DNA of 43,524 nt, from contig NZ_LN889782.1 of NCBI RefSeq assembly GCF_900009145.1, positions 299,082-342,605 on the forward strand, read 5' to 3'. The position numbers and the translations under genes were made by a program. Below the pieces are notes generated by a model. It searched no databases. It had not been told where the DNA came from and saw only the letters and a program-made list of their open reading frames with translations. Positions 32,373 through 40,689 of the stretch are shown here, in pieces (the stretch's first letter is position 1; every line of letters begins with the position of its first letter). This DNA comes from Planktothrix tepida PCC 9214 (GTDB lineage Bacteria > Cyanobacteriota > Cyanobacteriia > Cyanobacteriales > Microcoleaceae).

Positions 32373-32887
32373 TCTGTTTGGATGGAAGATTGAGGAATTA
32401 AATAAATTAAACCTGAAATTAAAGTTAATCCCACAGAAACCCAGAATAAAATTAAAGTGGGAAGTTGCCAAATATGCGGTAATGGTGCAATGAGAAAAGC
32501 GATCGCTAAAATTTGACTGACTGTTTTTAATTTACCCCAAATATTTGCCCCAGAAATTTGAGCTTGATTTACCCGCCATCCAGCAATTGTCAGTTCCCGT
32601 GCTAACATTAAAAAGACTCCCCAAGCTGGGATTTTTCCTAATTCAATAAAGGCTAATAAAGGCGCAAAAACCAATAATTTATCCACTAAAGGATCAAGAA
32701 ATTTTCCTAAATCTGTCACTTGATTCAGTTTTCGAGCTAAATATCCATCCAACCAATCTGTACTCGCAACAATCATAAAAATTCCCAAACAAATCCAACG
32801 GTTTGTAACGGTTGGATCATGTAAACCATATAATAAAAAGGGGACTCCCAATAAACGGGAAACAGTAATCCAAGTGGGTAAATTCAT
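32324..32887 (-). CDS. pgsA: CDP-diacylglycerol-glycerol-3-phosphate 3-phosphatidyltransferase
   Basis: A 187-residue membrane enzyme that makes phosphatidylglycerophosphate, the precursor of phosphatidylglycerol, which is essential for thylakoids and photosystems. The CDP-alcohol phosphotransferase motif is complete: D44-x2-D47-G48-x2-A51-R52-x8-G61-x3-D65-x3-D69. Several hydrophobic helices follow (VFAPLLAFIELG, ILFWVSVGLTLISGLIYLI). The ending from about residue 172 (DIALRAREQGTGNREQ) is encoded by an inverted-repeat element and TTCCCTG array, so the native C-terminus has probably been replaced by repeat-derived residues. Start ATG 32887; cells presumably tolerate the tail because it follows the last helix. 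Confidence 0.93.
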   Translation of the reverse strand: MNLPTWITVSRLLGVPFLLYGLHDPTVTNRWICLGIFMIVASTDWLDGYLARKLNQVTDLGKFLDPLVDKLLVFAPLLAFIELGKIPAWGVFLMLARELTIAGWRVNQAQISGANIWGKLKTVSQILAIAFLIAPLPHIWQLPTLILFWVSVGLTLISGLIYLIPQSSIQTDIALRAREQGTGNREQ

Positions 32888-32910
32888 AAATCAGTTATCA
32901 GTTATCAGTT

Positions 32911-32936
32911 GTAGGGGCGGGGTAACCCCGGCCGTA
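32911..32936. repeat. GTAGGGG...GGTAACC palindromic repeat, copy 2
   Basis: GTAGGGGCGGGGTAACCCCG with a GCCGTAC arm forms a palindrome around GGGGTAACCCC. It is embedded in ATCAGTTATCAGTT tandem repeats (about 32888-32955) between pgsA and the Hsp70-like gene. Confidence 0.55.
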
Positions 32937-33010
32937 CTCAGTTATAGTTATCAGTAAAAAAGTTTAAAGTTGATTGACTCTTAACTTCTAGCCCTTACAC
33001 TGATCTGTAA

Positions 33011-34828
33011 TTAATGATAACTGATAATTGATTGAGGTTCTTCCCAAGTTTGATGAGAATTTTGGCTTAACTGGCTTAAATATTGCCGAGTAATATCAGC
33101 GCGATCTAAACTTACAAAATAATGGTGATCCACATCTTGATAAAATAATGCTCCTTCCAGTAGTCCTTGATAATCGGGGTTAGTTTGAGATTCCAGAGTT
33201 AACCAAAAAGCCTCAGAGGTTGAAGGGATTAAACCTGGGGGTAATGTTCCATTTAAAATTGCTACAATCCGATCTTGACAGGAACGAGTATTGATTCCTC
33301 GGTTTTCTAAGAGTTGATTGACTTCTGACAAAGATAACGGTTGTTCTTGAAATACTCGTAAAAGTTCAGCTAAAATAAAATAATCACTGTATTGATGTCG
33401 GGATACATCCAAAACTTTAAAATAAAGGGGTAAAACCGCTAAACCCCAAGCTAATCGACTACAATGGGAATAATTATTATCAGAATTCTCTGGGTTCCGG
33501 GGGCTATCTTGAGTAATCAACGCATTCGGTAATTTTTGGCGTAACCAACGGCTAAAGGTCGGCCAAGTGCTATTTCCCCCCGTACAAATTGCTTGATTAA
33601 TGCCAACAGGAGAGATCCCTTTTTGACTAAACAGATGATTGAGTTCTCGATTTAACTGTTGTACAAAAGGCATAAAAATCTTTTGTTCTAAATCCTGTTG
33701 AGAAACCTCCAAAGAATAGTTATTTAATTTCAAGGTATAATGATCGGTTTGCTGAAGCTTAAATTTTAGAAGTTCGGCAACTTCTAATAATTTTAATCCC
33801 GCTTCAGAACTCTGTAAAATCTGTTGTAAACGATAACGTTTGGTCAAATCAGGATGTCCCGGTTGGGGGGAAACGAAATCAGGAATATCAAAAGTTTGGA
33901 ACGGTGAACCTTTTGGATGCAGTAAAAGTTGAGTGATAATATCCTGATTAAACGCATCTCCACCATAGGTAATCTGATGACAAACGACCTGGGAAGCTGA
34001 AAACTCGGTTAAATCTTGAGGTAGGGTTGCCACCGCCATTTCAGTAGTTGTAGCTCCAATATTCAGCATTAAAATTGTGCTGTTTGGATCAGGAGAATTG
34101 AGATGAAATTGATATAATAAGGTGGCGATCGCATCTTCAATAATAAAAATTTGTTCAGGACGTTTTACCAGTCCTGCGGCTAATACTGCTTCTCGAAGAT
34201 TAAACCGATAAGCTTCTGTGGCTGCAACTGGGCAACCTAAAATTATCCCCCCTAAAGCCATTAACGCTTGTTGAAATTCCTCGCCATCAAGTCCCACAGC
34301 ACCAAGGCGATAAATATTCGGTAACGCGATAGTGGGACAATTTACCCGGTTTCGTTCTATTAATCGCGAAGTTCCCCGACCCTGTAAAACCCGACTAGGA
34401 TTTAATGTAGACAATAATGCCGTCCACGCTTCCTGAAATCCTCCCAAAAAAATAGACTGTTGTTGTGACCATTGAATCATGGGAAATGCCCTTAATCCAG
34501 AGGAATCATCACCTCGATAATAGGGAATTCCCAAATTTAATAAGGGTTTAAAATGTTGCAAGTGGCTAGGTGTCGCTTCCTCCTGGGAATTTACATAATA
34601 GACTTGACATGGAAGCCGAAACGTGAAAGGAAGATCCTCAACCTCCGAGAGTTCCGTCTGTTCCGCTTGCCAATAAATGGGATAAACTTTACGGGTGTCC
34701 CGATGAAACAAAGCCGCAGATAATCCGGTTGTTCCCAAATCAATCCCTAAATACCATTGAGTCTGTTGTCTCAACAATTCTAAAGCAGAAATATCCGTCT
34801 CAATACCTGAATCCTGAACCATCATCAT
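33011..34828 (-). CDS. Hsp70/actin-fold ATPase-like protein, divergent
   Basis: A 605-residue protein with three consecutive ATG codons (34828, 34825, 34822) and no ribosome binding site, so the exact start is open. The N-terminal WYLGIDLGTTGLSAALFHRD (from about residue 25) is the phosphate-1 motif of the Hsp70/actin superfamily. Also visible are the phosphate-2 equivalent ILMLNIGATTTEMAVATL (about 253), IIEDAIATLLYQF in the place of Hsp70's EPxAA motif, and AICTGGNSTWPTFSRWLRQKL (about 415) as the adenosine motif. The C-terminal ~170 residues do not look like an Hsp70 substrate-binding domain. It probably binds ATP and acts on a specific partner. The partner may be the long coiled-coil protein encoded 121 bases upstream on the same strand. 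Specific function unknown. Confidence 0.75.
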   Translation of the reverse strand: MMMVQDSGIETDISALELLRQQTQWYLGIDLGTTGLSAALFHRDTRKVYPIYWQAEQTELSEVEDLPFTFRLPCQVYYVNSQEEATPSHLQHFKPLLNLGIPYYRGDDSSGLRAFPMIQWSQQQSIFLGGFQEAWTALLSTLNPSRVLQGRGTSRLIERNRVNCPTIALPNIYRLGAVGLDGEEFQQALMALGGIILGCPVAATEAYRFNLREAVLAAGLVKRPEQIFIIEDAIATLLYQFHLNSPDPNSTILMLNIGATTTEMAVATLPQDLTEFSASQVVCHQITYGGDAFNQDIITQLLLHPKGSPFQTFDIPDFVSPQPGHPDLTKRYRLQQILQSSEAGLKLLEVAELLKFKLQQTDHYTLKLNNYSLEVSQQDLEQKIFMPFVQQLNRELNHLFSQKGISPVGINQAICTGGNSTWPTFSRWLRQKLPNALITQDSPRNPENSDNNYSHCSRLAWGLAVLPLYFKVLDVSRHQYSDYFILAELLRVFQEQPLSLSEVNQLLENRGINTRSCQDRIVAILNGTLPPGLIPSTSEAFWLTLESQTNPDYQGLLEGALFYQDVDHHYFVSLDRADITRQYLSQLSQNSHQTWEEPQSIISYH

Positions 34829-34949
34829 TAATCATTAATCATTAATCAGTTATCATTAATCAGTTATCAGTTATCAGTTATTAGTTAACTTTAATTAGTG
34901 AATTAACTTTTAACTCTTAAAGACAAGCCATAGCCCATCTCTACACTGA
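34829..34949. repeat. ATTAATC / ATCAGTT short tandem repeats
   Basis: Direct copies of ATTAATC followed by TTATCAG units fill most of the gap between the two genes, beginning at the ATG codons of the Hsp70-like gene. A degenerate GTAGAGACG-type palindrome lies near 34920-34945. The repeats leave no ribosome binding site for the downstream gene. Confidence 0.75.
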
Positions 34950-37469
34950 TTACTGATAAAATTCTTGACTCAACGCTTCCAAACTGAGTGAATTTTCTTC
35001 TTCTTGTTCATTATCCAACCGGAGGGGAGTTTCCTCGGCTAGATTCAAACTATTGAAGACATCATCTAATGTTAAATCCGAAAAACTTTGTAGAGATACC
35101 AAATTTTCAGCCTCTTCCGATGGGACATTTAAAGGTTTAACACTGAGAGCAGGAACTGATTGCGCTGAACGGGGTTCCATCCCAATATCTCTAAATAAAT
35201 CTTCAAAGGTAATGACTTCTTCAGGTGAGGATGATTTTGGCACTACTTCTAGGGTTGGTTTTTGAATTAGGGTTTGAGATTTAAGTTTAGGATTCAGGGA
35301 TTTTTCAGAGGAATTTTTGGTCGGAAAACTGATTTCTGATTTTGATTCTACTTGCTCTAAATTAAACAAATCAGCTTCTAAAAATTCCAAAGTATTGCGA
35401 CCAATTAATAACCGAGAATCAACTTGATCGCTGGTTTCTTCTAAGGAGATTGGAAGCAAATTTTCATCTGGAGAAGCTTGAATATACTCATCCGTTTCCA
35501 AGCTGGCGGTCTGCTTTTCAAGATTACGGGAAGGAGATTTCTGCACAGTTGGAATACCTGTCAGCATTTCTTGAGTTCGGGCAGACACCACACCTAAATT
35601 AACAGGGGATTCATCCTCAAAGGTGGGTTCTTCAAAAATATCGCTTAAATCTGCTAAGGTTTCCTCAAAGGGATTAGATACCACAGGAATCGAGAACTCA
35701 GCAACAATAGCCTCAGACTCCAAATCCTTAGATTCTTGGGAAACATCTAGGTTCGATTCATTGAACAAATCCAAAGAATTCAGACTGAGAACAGATTCAT
35801 TTTGTATTGATTCTGTTGTTTTTGAATCCTCTAATACTTCTTCTGTGTCTCTATTAAAATCTGATTCATTCACCCCTGGAAGTCCTTCAGCCTCCGTTGG
35901 TGTTTCCTCATCTAATAATAGAGTCTCTATATCTTCGGAAAGATCCTCCTCATCTTCATCAAATTCCTCAAGGATTTCCACATCTTCCCCAAATAAATCG
36001 ATTTCTTCTGGTTCGGTAATATTAACAATCGGATATTCTTTCTCTGCTTCTAGGGAAACAGCATCTTCCCCAAATAAATCGATTTCCTCTGGTTCGGTAA
36101 TATTAACAATCGGAGATTCTTTCTCTGCTTCTAGGGAAACAACATCTTCCCCAAATAAATCGATTTCCTCTGGTTCGGTAATATTAACAATCGCGGATTC
36201 TTTCTCTTCTGCCCCATTAAATAACGCTTCTAAGTCTAAATCAGCATCAGAACTTTCTGACTCTAACACCGACTCATCCCAAGCCAAGGAAAAGCCTGGT
36301 TCCTCCGGTCTTAACTCTAACTCCTCTTCAATAGTTCGAGGAGATTGAACCTCAACGGACGATAAAGGTTGAATCGTGTCCGGTTGTTTCTCTTCTTCCT
36401 CTTGTGCTTGCGCCATCTCCTGAGACACGGTAAAACCTACCCCAGGTTGTCTGGGAACTTCTGCCCCCGCATAGGGTAAAAATTCCTCAACTGTGAAAGA
36501 TAACTCCTCATCAGAGGAAACCGGAGGAGTAATCACAGACTGTACAATTTCCGGTTCTCTGTTCTTTGTTTCCTCTAACCCAATGACTGGGGATTCAGAT
36601 TCCGTTAATTGTAACGAAGACTGTAAATAGGAAGACGTTTCTTGACCCACCTGTTGAGCCAGTTGGTTAACCAACGTTGTAAACATCACTTCCCCTTGTT
36701 TCCCCAAACTGTGCATCCGTTCCAAACTTTGGGAAAGGGAATCAGAATAGGTTTGTAGATTCCGTTGTAACGCTTCAAAGATCACGCTCAGACTTGAATC
36801 TAGCGTCATCAACAAATGATCCGATTGAGCTTGCAACTGTCGCATCTGTTCTAAGCGTTGGGCAGGCGTCAGACTCGAAACAGAAGTTTGTGACCCGTCC
36901 GAAGGGTTGGAGGGAAGGGCTGGAAGGGAATTAGATTCAGTCAATAAAACCGAATCTAAAAAGCGGTTTTCAATATGGTTAAGCGTTTCAGTAACATTAT
37001 GAATCAAACTATCCTGTAATCGAGTCATGAACTCCTGCAAAAATTCACGACTGAGTTGTTGTTGATAGGATGGGGGCTGGATTTGTGCCAGAGTTTGGGC
37101 TTTTCGGGCTTCTAATTGTTGAATTTCTTGGACTAAACTCCGTTGTTCAGCGCGTAAGTAATCGACCTCCTCTTGAAGAGGTTGAGTCAGATGGGTACGC
37201 AGATAAATCATTTCCCGGCGGATAGCTTGCCATAACGGTTCTCGCATTCCCGGTGATTCAGATTGCTGGGTCTCCATCGGCGACAGGAGAGCCCCCTCGT
37301 CTACCTGTTGCTGAAGAAAGACCAAATATTTTCGCACACGCTCTAGGACTTGACGGGAGCGTGTGACGGTTTCCCCAAAAACAACCCAAGGTAAACGTAA
37401 GTTGGGTTGGCTTAGAACCTCGTCAATTTCGGCGATGAGTGCCTGGATCTGCTCTTTCTGAACGTTCAA
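34950..37469 (-). CDS. large acidic coiled-coil protein with triple 27-residue repeat
   Basis: An 839-residue protein starting at TTG 37469 behind GAGAGGG; no in-frame ATG occurs before about residue 63. Residues 1-300 are strongly helical with coiled-coil character (IYLRTHLTQPLQEEVDYLRA, AEQRSLVQEIQQLEARKAQT and later segments). Residues ~300-839 are acidic, low complexity and probably disordered. At about 418-500 there are three near-identical 27-residue units (IVNITEPEEIDLFGED plus a variable linker), encoded by an 81-bp tandem repeat. The recurrent LFNxE/DLFGED/LEALF patterns look like short linear motifs for a binding partner. There is no membrane segment. The gene precedes the Hsp70-like gene on the same strand and is probably co-expressed. 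I do not recognise the family; a cell-architecture or motility scaffold would be a guess. Confidence 0.7.
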   Translation of the reverse strand: MNVQKEQIQALIAEIDEVLSQPNLRLPWVVFGETVTRSRQVLERVRKYLVFLQQQVDEGALLSPMETQQSESPGMREPLWQAIRREMIYLRTHLTQPLQEEVDYLRAEQRSLVQEIQQLEARKAQTLAQIQPPSYQQQLSREFLQEFMTRLQDSLIHNVTETLNHIENRFLDSVLLTESNSLPALPSNPSDGSQTSVSSLTPAQRLEQMRQLQAQSDHLLMTLDSSLSVIFEALQRNLQTYSDSLSQSLERMHSLGKQGEVMFTTLVNQLAQQVGQETSSYLQSSLQLTESESPVIGLEETKNREPEIVQSVITPPVSSDEELSFTVEEFLPYAGAEVPRQPGVGFTVSQEMAQAQEEEEKQPDTIQPLSSVEVQSPRTIEEELELRPEEPGFSLAWDESVLESESSDADLDLEALFNGAEEKESAIVNITEPEEIDLFGEDVVSLEAEKESPIVNITEPEEIDLFGEDAVSLEAEKEYPIVNITEPEEIDLFGEDVEILEEFDEDEEDLSEDIETLLLDEETPTEAEGLPGVNESDFNRDTEEVLEDSKTTESIQNESVLSLNSLDLFNESNLDVSQESKDLESEAIVAEFSIPVVSNPFEETLADLSDIFEEPTFEDESPVNLGVVSARTQEMLTGIPTVQKSPSRNLEKQTASLETDEYIQASPDENLLPISLEETSDQVDSRLLIGRNTLEFLEADLFNLEQVESKSEISFPTKNSSEKSLNPKLKSQTLIQKPTLEVVPKSSSPEEVITFEDLFRDIGMEPRSAQSVPALSVKPLNVPSEEAENLVSLQSFSDLTLDDVFNSLNLAEETPLRLDNEQEEENSLSLEALSQEFYQ
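35981..36223 (-). repeat. 81-bp tandem repeat x3 within the coiled-coil gene
   Basis: The string CATCTTCCCCAAATAAATCG recurs at 35981, 36062 and 36143, exactly 81 bases apart, with almost complete identity through each unit. It is in frame and encodes the three 27-residue ITEPEEIDLFGED units. The high DNA identity points to recent slippage or unequal exchange. Confidence 0.9.
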
Positions 37470-37907
37470 GGCTGAACCCTCTCAATAATCATAAAATGGG
37501 ACTGGTTGATGCGTTCTGTACGTTCCTAACTCCACAATCGCTTGATCTTCAGGATTCCCCAGATTAAAGCAGTTGTTATCTACATAATATGTTAGGCTTC
37601 AGAAGCACTCAAGTAGCCAAGTTAAGATTTGGGGTGGATTGGAACATCGCGACCGAGGGGCAAGATTGTTAAAAACTAAACCAGTTTAACTTTTTTGTGT
37701 CCTAATCGTTCTAAAATAGAAAGTTGCTCAGTCATTTGTTATTCCTGTTGGAATCAACAGAGGCGGAATCTTAGTTAATATGATAGGGGTAATTTTGGAA
37801 GGATTGACACTCTTGAGCAGTAATTCTCCTTACAGGCAATCCACTAAAAACCCACTTTCTTGATTAGCTACTGAAGATCGCGAATTTATAAGTAGTATCA
37901 CAGCCTC
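37470..37907. other. divergent intergenic region with a possible 19-codon ORF
   Basis: These ~440 bases separate the minus-strand coiled-coil gene from the plus-strand Crp/Fnr gene and should contain both promoters. A minus-strand frame at 37676-37735 encodes MTEQLSILERLGHKKVKLV, with AGGAA about 8 bases ahead of the ATG. It could be a tiny peptide or a 5' remnant. Nothing else is evident. Confidence 0.3.
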
Positions 37908-38615
37908 ATGGAAGATCGGTATTTCTCCCGTGACAATCAATCTGATATCCACAAGATGATCCTCTCAACGCCTTTCTTTCAAGGGTTGCCCCCAGACGCG
38001 GCTGAGAAAGCGACATCTCATATTGTGGGTCGAAACCATCCGGCAAACCAAGTTATTTTGTTAGAAAATGACTGGGGGAGTTCCGTTTATTTTATTTTGG
38101 ATGGTTGGGTCAAAATTCGTACCTATAATTTGGATGGTAAAGAAGTAACGCTAAATATTTTAGGTAAAGGTGAACTCTTCGGAGAAATGGCAGCCTTAGA
38201 TGAGGTTCCCCGGTCTACGGATGTGATCACATTAGCTCCTACCTTAATTGGGAATATGCCGGCTCAGGATTTCGTGGAGTTAATTACAACAGAGCCTCGC
38301 GCCGGAATGCGACTGGCTCAGTTAATGGGAAGGCGTTTGCGTCAGGTGAATCGACGTCTACGATTGCGTGAATCCGATAGTACCTCACGGGTTGCTGATA
38401 TTTTACTCTTTCTGGCTGAAGGTCAGGGAAAAACCTCTAACGAAGGAACCCAAATTCCCAACCTTCCCCATCGAGAGTTAAGTGGTTTAAGTGGATTGGC
38501 ACGAGAAACGGTAACTCGCGTTTTGAGTAAACTAGAAAAGAAAGGGTTAATTCATCGGGAACGAGATATTTTAAGCATTCCTGATGTCCATGCCCTAGAA
38601 CGGATGCTGGTCTAA
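37908..38615 (+). CDS. Crp/Fnr family transcriptional regulator
   Basis: A 235-residue regulator. The cyclic nucleotide-binding-like beta barrel spans about residues 20-140 (FILDGWVKIRTYNLDGKEVTL, then GKGELFGEMAALDEVPRSTDVI). The FGEMAALDEVPRS segment resembles the phosphate-binding cassette FGE-x-A-x10-R-S of cAMP receptors, so binding of cAMP or another cyclic nucleotide is possible. The long dimer helix and a winged helix with RELSGLSGLARETVTRVLSKLEKKGLI (about 190-216) follow. There are no cysteine clusters of FNR type. It is followed 21 bases later by a DUF2232 membrane protein gene, so the two are probably an operon. Start ATG 37908; no strong ribosome site. Confidence 0.92.
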   Translation: MEDRYFSRDNQSDIHKMILSTPFFQGLPPDAAEKATSHIVGRNHPANQVILLENDWGSSVYFILDGWVKIRTYNLDGKEVTLNILGKGELFGEMAALDEVPRSTDVITLAPTLIGNMPAQDFVELITTEPRAGMRLAQLMGRRLRQVNRRLRLRESDSTSRVADILLFLAEGQGKTSNEGTQIPNLPHRELSGLSGLARETVTRVLSKLEKKGLIHRERDILSIPDVHALERMLV

Positions 38616-38636
38616 TACAACTCTATTCGCGATTGC

Positions 38637-39383
38637 ATGAGTGATTCCTCCCCATCAAGATCCCCGGCTTGCTCCTCTGAACCTGAGCATCAGAGTGTTG
38701 CATCCGTTGATTGTGATCCCTTCTCTGCTTCAACTTCAAGCTCTGTGCGTTCGGTATCCCCTTCCCATAAAAACGCTCTCATCCTAGTTGAAACCGCTTT
38801 TTTGGCGAGTGCTGCGAGCTTAATTTGGTTTGTTAATTATTATTTTCCGATGGGGCCAGTGCTGCGGTTATTTTTCTCTTTACCGATGGCACTGTTATAT
38901 TTACGCTGGGGAAAACGAGCTTCTGTGATGGGGGCTGTAGCTTCATTTTTATTATTATCAGTATTGATGGGGCCGACTCGCAGTATTGTGTTTTTGATTC
39001 CCTATGGGTGGTTAGGGGTGGTCTTGGGAGGAATGTGGAAACGGGGTGCAGCTTGGTGGATGTCTATTTCCATCGGGTCTGTGATTGTGGCGATTGGTTT
39101 TTTCTTTAAGTATTGGTTACTGTCAATCCTTCTAGGACGAGATTTGTGGGCCTATGGCACTGTCCAAATCGCTTCCCTGGCGGAATGGATTTTTATTAAG
39201 TTAGGGATTTTGGCTCAACCGAGTTTAATGTTAGTTCAAGCGATCGCTGTTTTGATGATTTTTATTAATAGTATTGTCTATTTATTTGTGGTTCATCTGG
39301 TATCTTTGCTTTTATTAGATCGTCTCAATAGCCCGATTCCTCGCCCTCCGAAATGGGTACAAGTTTTATTAGATTATGAATGA
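38637..39383 (+). CDS. DUF2232 (YybS-like) multi-pass membrane protein
   Basis: A 248-residue protein. A Ser-rich cytosolic N-terminus of ~45 residues precedes about six hydrophobic helices: ALILVETAFLASAASLIWFV, VLRLFFSLPMALLYLRW, VMGAVASFLLLSVLMG, IVFLIPYGWLGVVLGGMW, ISIGSVIVAIGFFFKYWLL and LMLVQAIAVLMIFINSIVYL. The YLRWGKRASV and GPTRSIVFLIPYGWLGVVLG patterns fit the DUF2232 family, widespread in cyanobacteria. The fold is similar to small-molecule uptake components, but no substrate is known. It is 21 bases downstream of the Crp/Fnr gene and convergent with the RsbRD-type kinase, 15 bases apart. Confidence 0.82.
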   Translation: MSDSSPSRSPACSSEPEHQSVASVDCDPFSASTSSSVRSVSPSHKNALILVETAFLASAASLIWFVNYYFPMGPVLRLFFSLPMALLYLRWGKRASVMGAVASFLLLSVLMGPTRSIVFLIPYGWLGVVLGGMWKRGAAWWMSISIGSVIVAIGFFFKYWLLSILLGRDLWAYGTVQIASLAEWIFIKLGILAQPSLMLVQAIAVLMIFINSIVYLFVVHLVSLLLLDRLNSPIPRPPKWVQVLLDYE

Positions 39384-39398
39384 CCTGTTGGAAAATAT

Positions 39399-40535
39399 TT
39401 AAAGCATAACCTTCGGTAACTTGATAATAAAACTTGTCCCCTGACCTTCTCCGCTTTCAACCTCAAGGGTTCCTTGATGGGCTTCTGTAATACTCTTGGC
39501 TAAAAATAATCCTAATCCCCAGCCTGTTTGATCCTCAGCACTAATAGTTCGACGGAATTGTTGAAATAGGATTGATTGAGCGTCTAGGGAAATCGGCTTG
39601 CCTTGATTATGGATAGTAAGGTTAATCTGTGTTTCAGTTTGCTGGAGGGTAAGGGTAATCGGCGTACTCGGATCACCATATTTCACCGCATTAATGGCTA
39701 AGTTTTCAATCACTCGTCGTATTTCTTTGCGACTGCAATAAGTCCTGATATCAGCATCAGAAACGACAACAAACCGCTCACCATAAGCGAAGCTTAAATC
39801 CTCTGCTACGTCCTCAAGTAATCCCTCTAAATTGCATTCTTCAAATTTCATTTTTAAGCTCTGTCCTGCCCGCAACCGACTCGCATCAAGCAGATCTTGA
39901 ATCATTAAATCTAACCGATTAACTGCACCGAGCATCCTCGCAGCCACATCAATGTGGGAGTCTCCTCGTTCAAGCCGTCGCAGAGTCAGTTGAGTTCCCA
40001 GTTTGACCACATTCAGCGGCCCTCTGAGGTCGTGGGTGAGCGTCACCATAAAGAGCTCTTGAATATCTCGCAACGTTTCGGAGAATTGAGTCGCAGCGTC
40101 ATTAACGGCTTGCTCAATAGAACCGATAATAATGTCTCGATCTTCTACTCCTAAAGGGGCTTCTTCTTCTAAAACTTGAAAGATGACTTGACGGAGGATG
40201 TGATACTCCAAAATGAGGTGACTCATAGAATAGTCAGCATACCCTGCCCGTTCATGCCCATGTTGCTTGCCAATCCGAGTGCTTTCTACCTGGTTGTCTG
40301 TGATTTGGGTAAATGTCCTGACCATTCTGTCTGAGAGTGCCTCTATTAGTTGGTTTAAGTACAGAGGTAGGGAATCTTGCAAGACAAGAGAATCTTGATG
40401 TGTTGATGCACTGACTTCATCACGAACCCGCTTCTCCCACAGTTGCATAATTCTTTCAGCATTTTGTTTAAGACGCTCAGACGCTTGGTTGGACATCGTT
40501 TTGGTTGTGGATAAGTGACTGTTGAGAGAACACAC
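39399..40535 (-). CDS. histidine kinase with RsbRD-like N-terminal domain
   Basis: 378 residues from GTG 40535, which has AAGGAAGAGAG just upstream; the alternative ATG at 40496 (MSNQASERLKQ) has no such site. Residues ~18-160 resemble the RsbRD/RsbT co-antagonist N-terminal domain (IMQLWEKRVRDEVSAS, HGHERAGYADYSMSHLILEY), a globin-like helical sensor fold. HisKA carries H168 in TLTHDLRGPLNVVKLG. The ATPase has NLAINAVKYGDP and GWGLGLFLAKSI; its G1 box is HNQGKPI rather than DxGxG, a known variation. It is cytosolic. No response regulator is adjacent, so it is an orphan kinase. It ends close to the convergent DUF2232 gene, and its upstream region carries the tnpB element. Confidence 0.92.
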   Translation of the reverse strand: MCSLNSHLSTTKTMSNQASERLKQNAERIMQLWEKRVRDEVSASTHQDSLVLQDSLPLYLNQLIEALSDRMVRTFTQITDNQVESTRIGKQHGHERAGYADYSMSHLILEYHILRQVIFQVLEEEAPLGVEDRDIIIGSIEQAVNDAATQFSETLRDIQELFMVTLTHDLRGPLNVVKLGTQLTLRRLERGDSHIDVAARMLGAVNRLDLMIQDLLDASRLRAGQSLKMKFEECNLEGLLEDVAEDLSFAYGERFVVVSDADIRTYCSRKEIRRVIENLAINAVKYGDPSTPITLTLQQTETQINLTIHNQGKPISLDAQSILFQQFRRTISAEDQTGWGLGLFLAKSITEAHQGTLEVESGEGQGTSFIIKLPKVML

Positions 40536-40689
40536 TCTCTCTTCCTTTTATACGGTGTATTGTGGTAGTACAGCAATGGTTATCAGGAACGTACTTCACT
40601 CCCAATTCCTCTAATGATCATCTCAACTGATACCATACTGCATCGTTAAATAGCTTCTGCCAAAAGTGATTTTTTACCGAAAATTTGGG

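Noticed and set aside
35981-36223. CRISPR-like array (regular repeats)
   Set aside because: The units are 81 bases, contiguous, in frame and lack spacers; they are a coding tandem repeat.
35623-36348. 241-residue serine-rich plus-strand frame inside the coiled-coil gene
   Set aside because: It is the antisense shadow of the acidic Glu/Asp-rich minus-strand protein and its 81-bp repeat; Ser-rich composition is what complementing GAA/GAT/TTC codons gives.
36360-36420. membrane anchor in the long coiled-coil protein
   Set aside because: No hydrophobic run long enough to span a membrane was found in the 839 residues.
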